DNA of 11,988 nucleotides, taken from NCBI GenBank assembly GCA_943349725.1, contig CALQZP010000033.1:1-11988 (forward strand), written 5' to 3'. Position 1 is the stretch's first letter, and each line of letters starts with the position of its first letter. This DNA comes from Candidatus Nomurabacteria bacterium. Lineage in GTDB: Bacteria > Patescibacteriota > Minisyncoccia > Phycocordibacterales > UBA10002. Below the pieces are notes generated by a model. That model was not told where the DNA came from and did no database searches. It saw only the letters and a list, made by a program, of their open reading frames with translations. The position numbers and the translations under genes are program-made. Below are positions 11,981 through 11,988 of this stretch, one piece after another.

Positions 11981-11988
11981 TTTGGTGC

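Overview
The window looks like a chromosomal segment of a Patescibacteria (CPR) bacterium, probably Parcubacteria-like. This is an inference from style, not from a marker-gene search. The signs are: a TsaD carrying in-frame Asn/Pro/Ser- and LNAKR-type peptides made from short DNA repeats; the same kind of repeats folded into inverted repeats between genes; most start codons without a Shine-Dalgarno sequence; a ValRS without its C-terminal arm; and small PrsW-like and PQ-loop-like membrane proteins. TGA acts as a normal stop (trpG, tsaD), so the Gracilibacteria/SR1 recoding does not apply.

Layout. 1-498: no gene seen; a bidirectional terminator, small hairpins and a short tandem repeat. 499-1086 (+): a small polytopic membrane protein. 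1087-1388: hairpin-rich gap ending in a minus-strand terminator. 1389-1700 (-): a small unrecognised protein with a good Shine-Dalgarno, preceded by another terminator, a doubtful 44-codon ORF and a 40-bp near-perfect palindrome. 2070-4194 (-): trpE and trpG, the two subunits of anthranilate synthase, one base apart. 4254 to about 4662 (-): a long leader that ends in a clear T-box antiterminator/terminator switch, with a promoter at 4669-4696. 4903-6801 (+): ABC exporter half-transporter. 6896-8161 (+): tsaD. 8336-10495 (+): valS. 10588-11322 (+): PrsW-like membrane protease. 11441-11923 (+): Hsp20, followed by a strong terminator at the window's end.

How the parts work together. The trp unit is the regulatory centre. 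Uncharged tRNA should pair with UGGC in the T-box, stabilise the antiterminator and let transcription reach trpEG. The UGGC fits a G73 discriminator, as in tRNA-Trp. TrpE keeps the anthranilate-type PIAGT motif but has LLEG in place of the LLES feedback motif, so tRNA-level control may carry more weight here. The rightward genes (ABC exporter, TsaD, ValRS, PrsW, Hsp20) are mostly housekeeping, translation and envelope/stress functions.

The most unusual layer is non-coding. Every rightward intergenic gap holds a long inverted repeat. Two of these, at the ABC exporter and valS, share the ends TCCCGTTAGA/TCTAACGGGA, finish exactly on the A of the ATG, and are flanked by 3-bp direct repeats. Related repeat sequence has also entered tsaD in frame.
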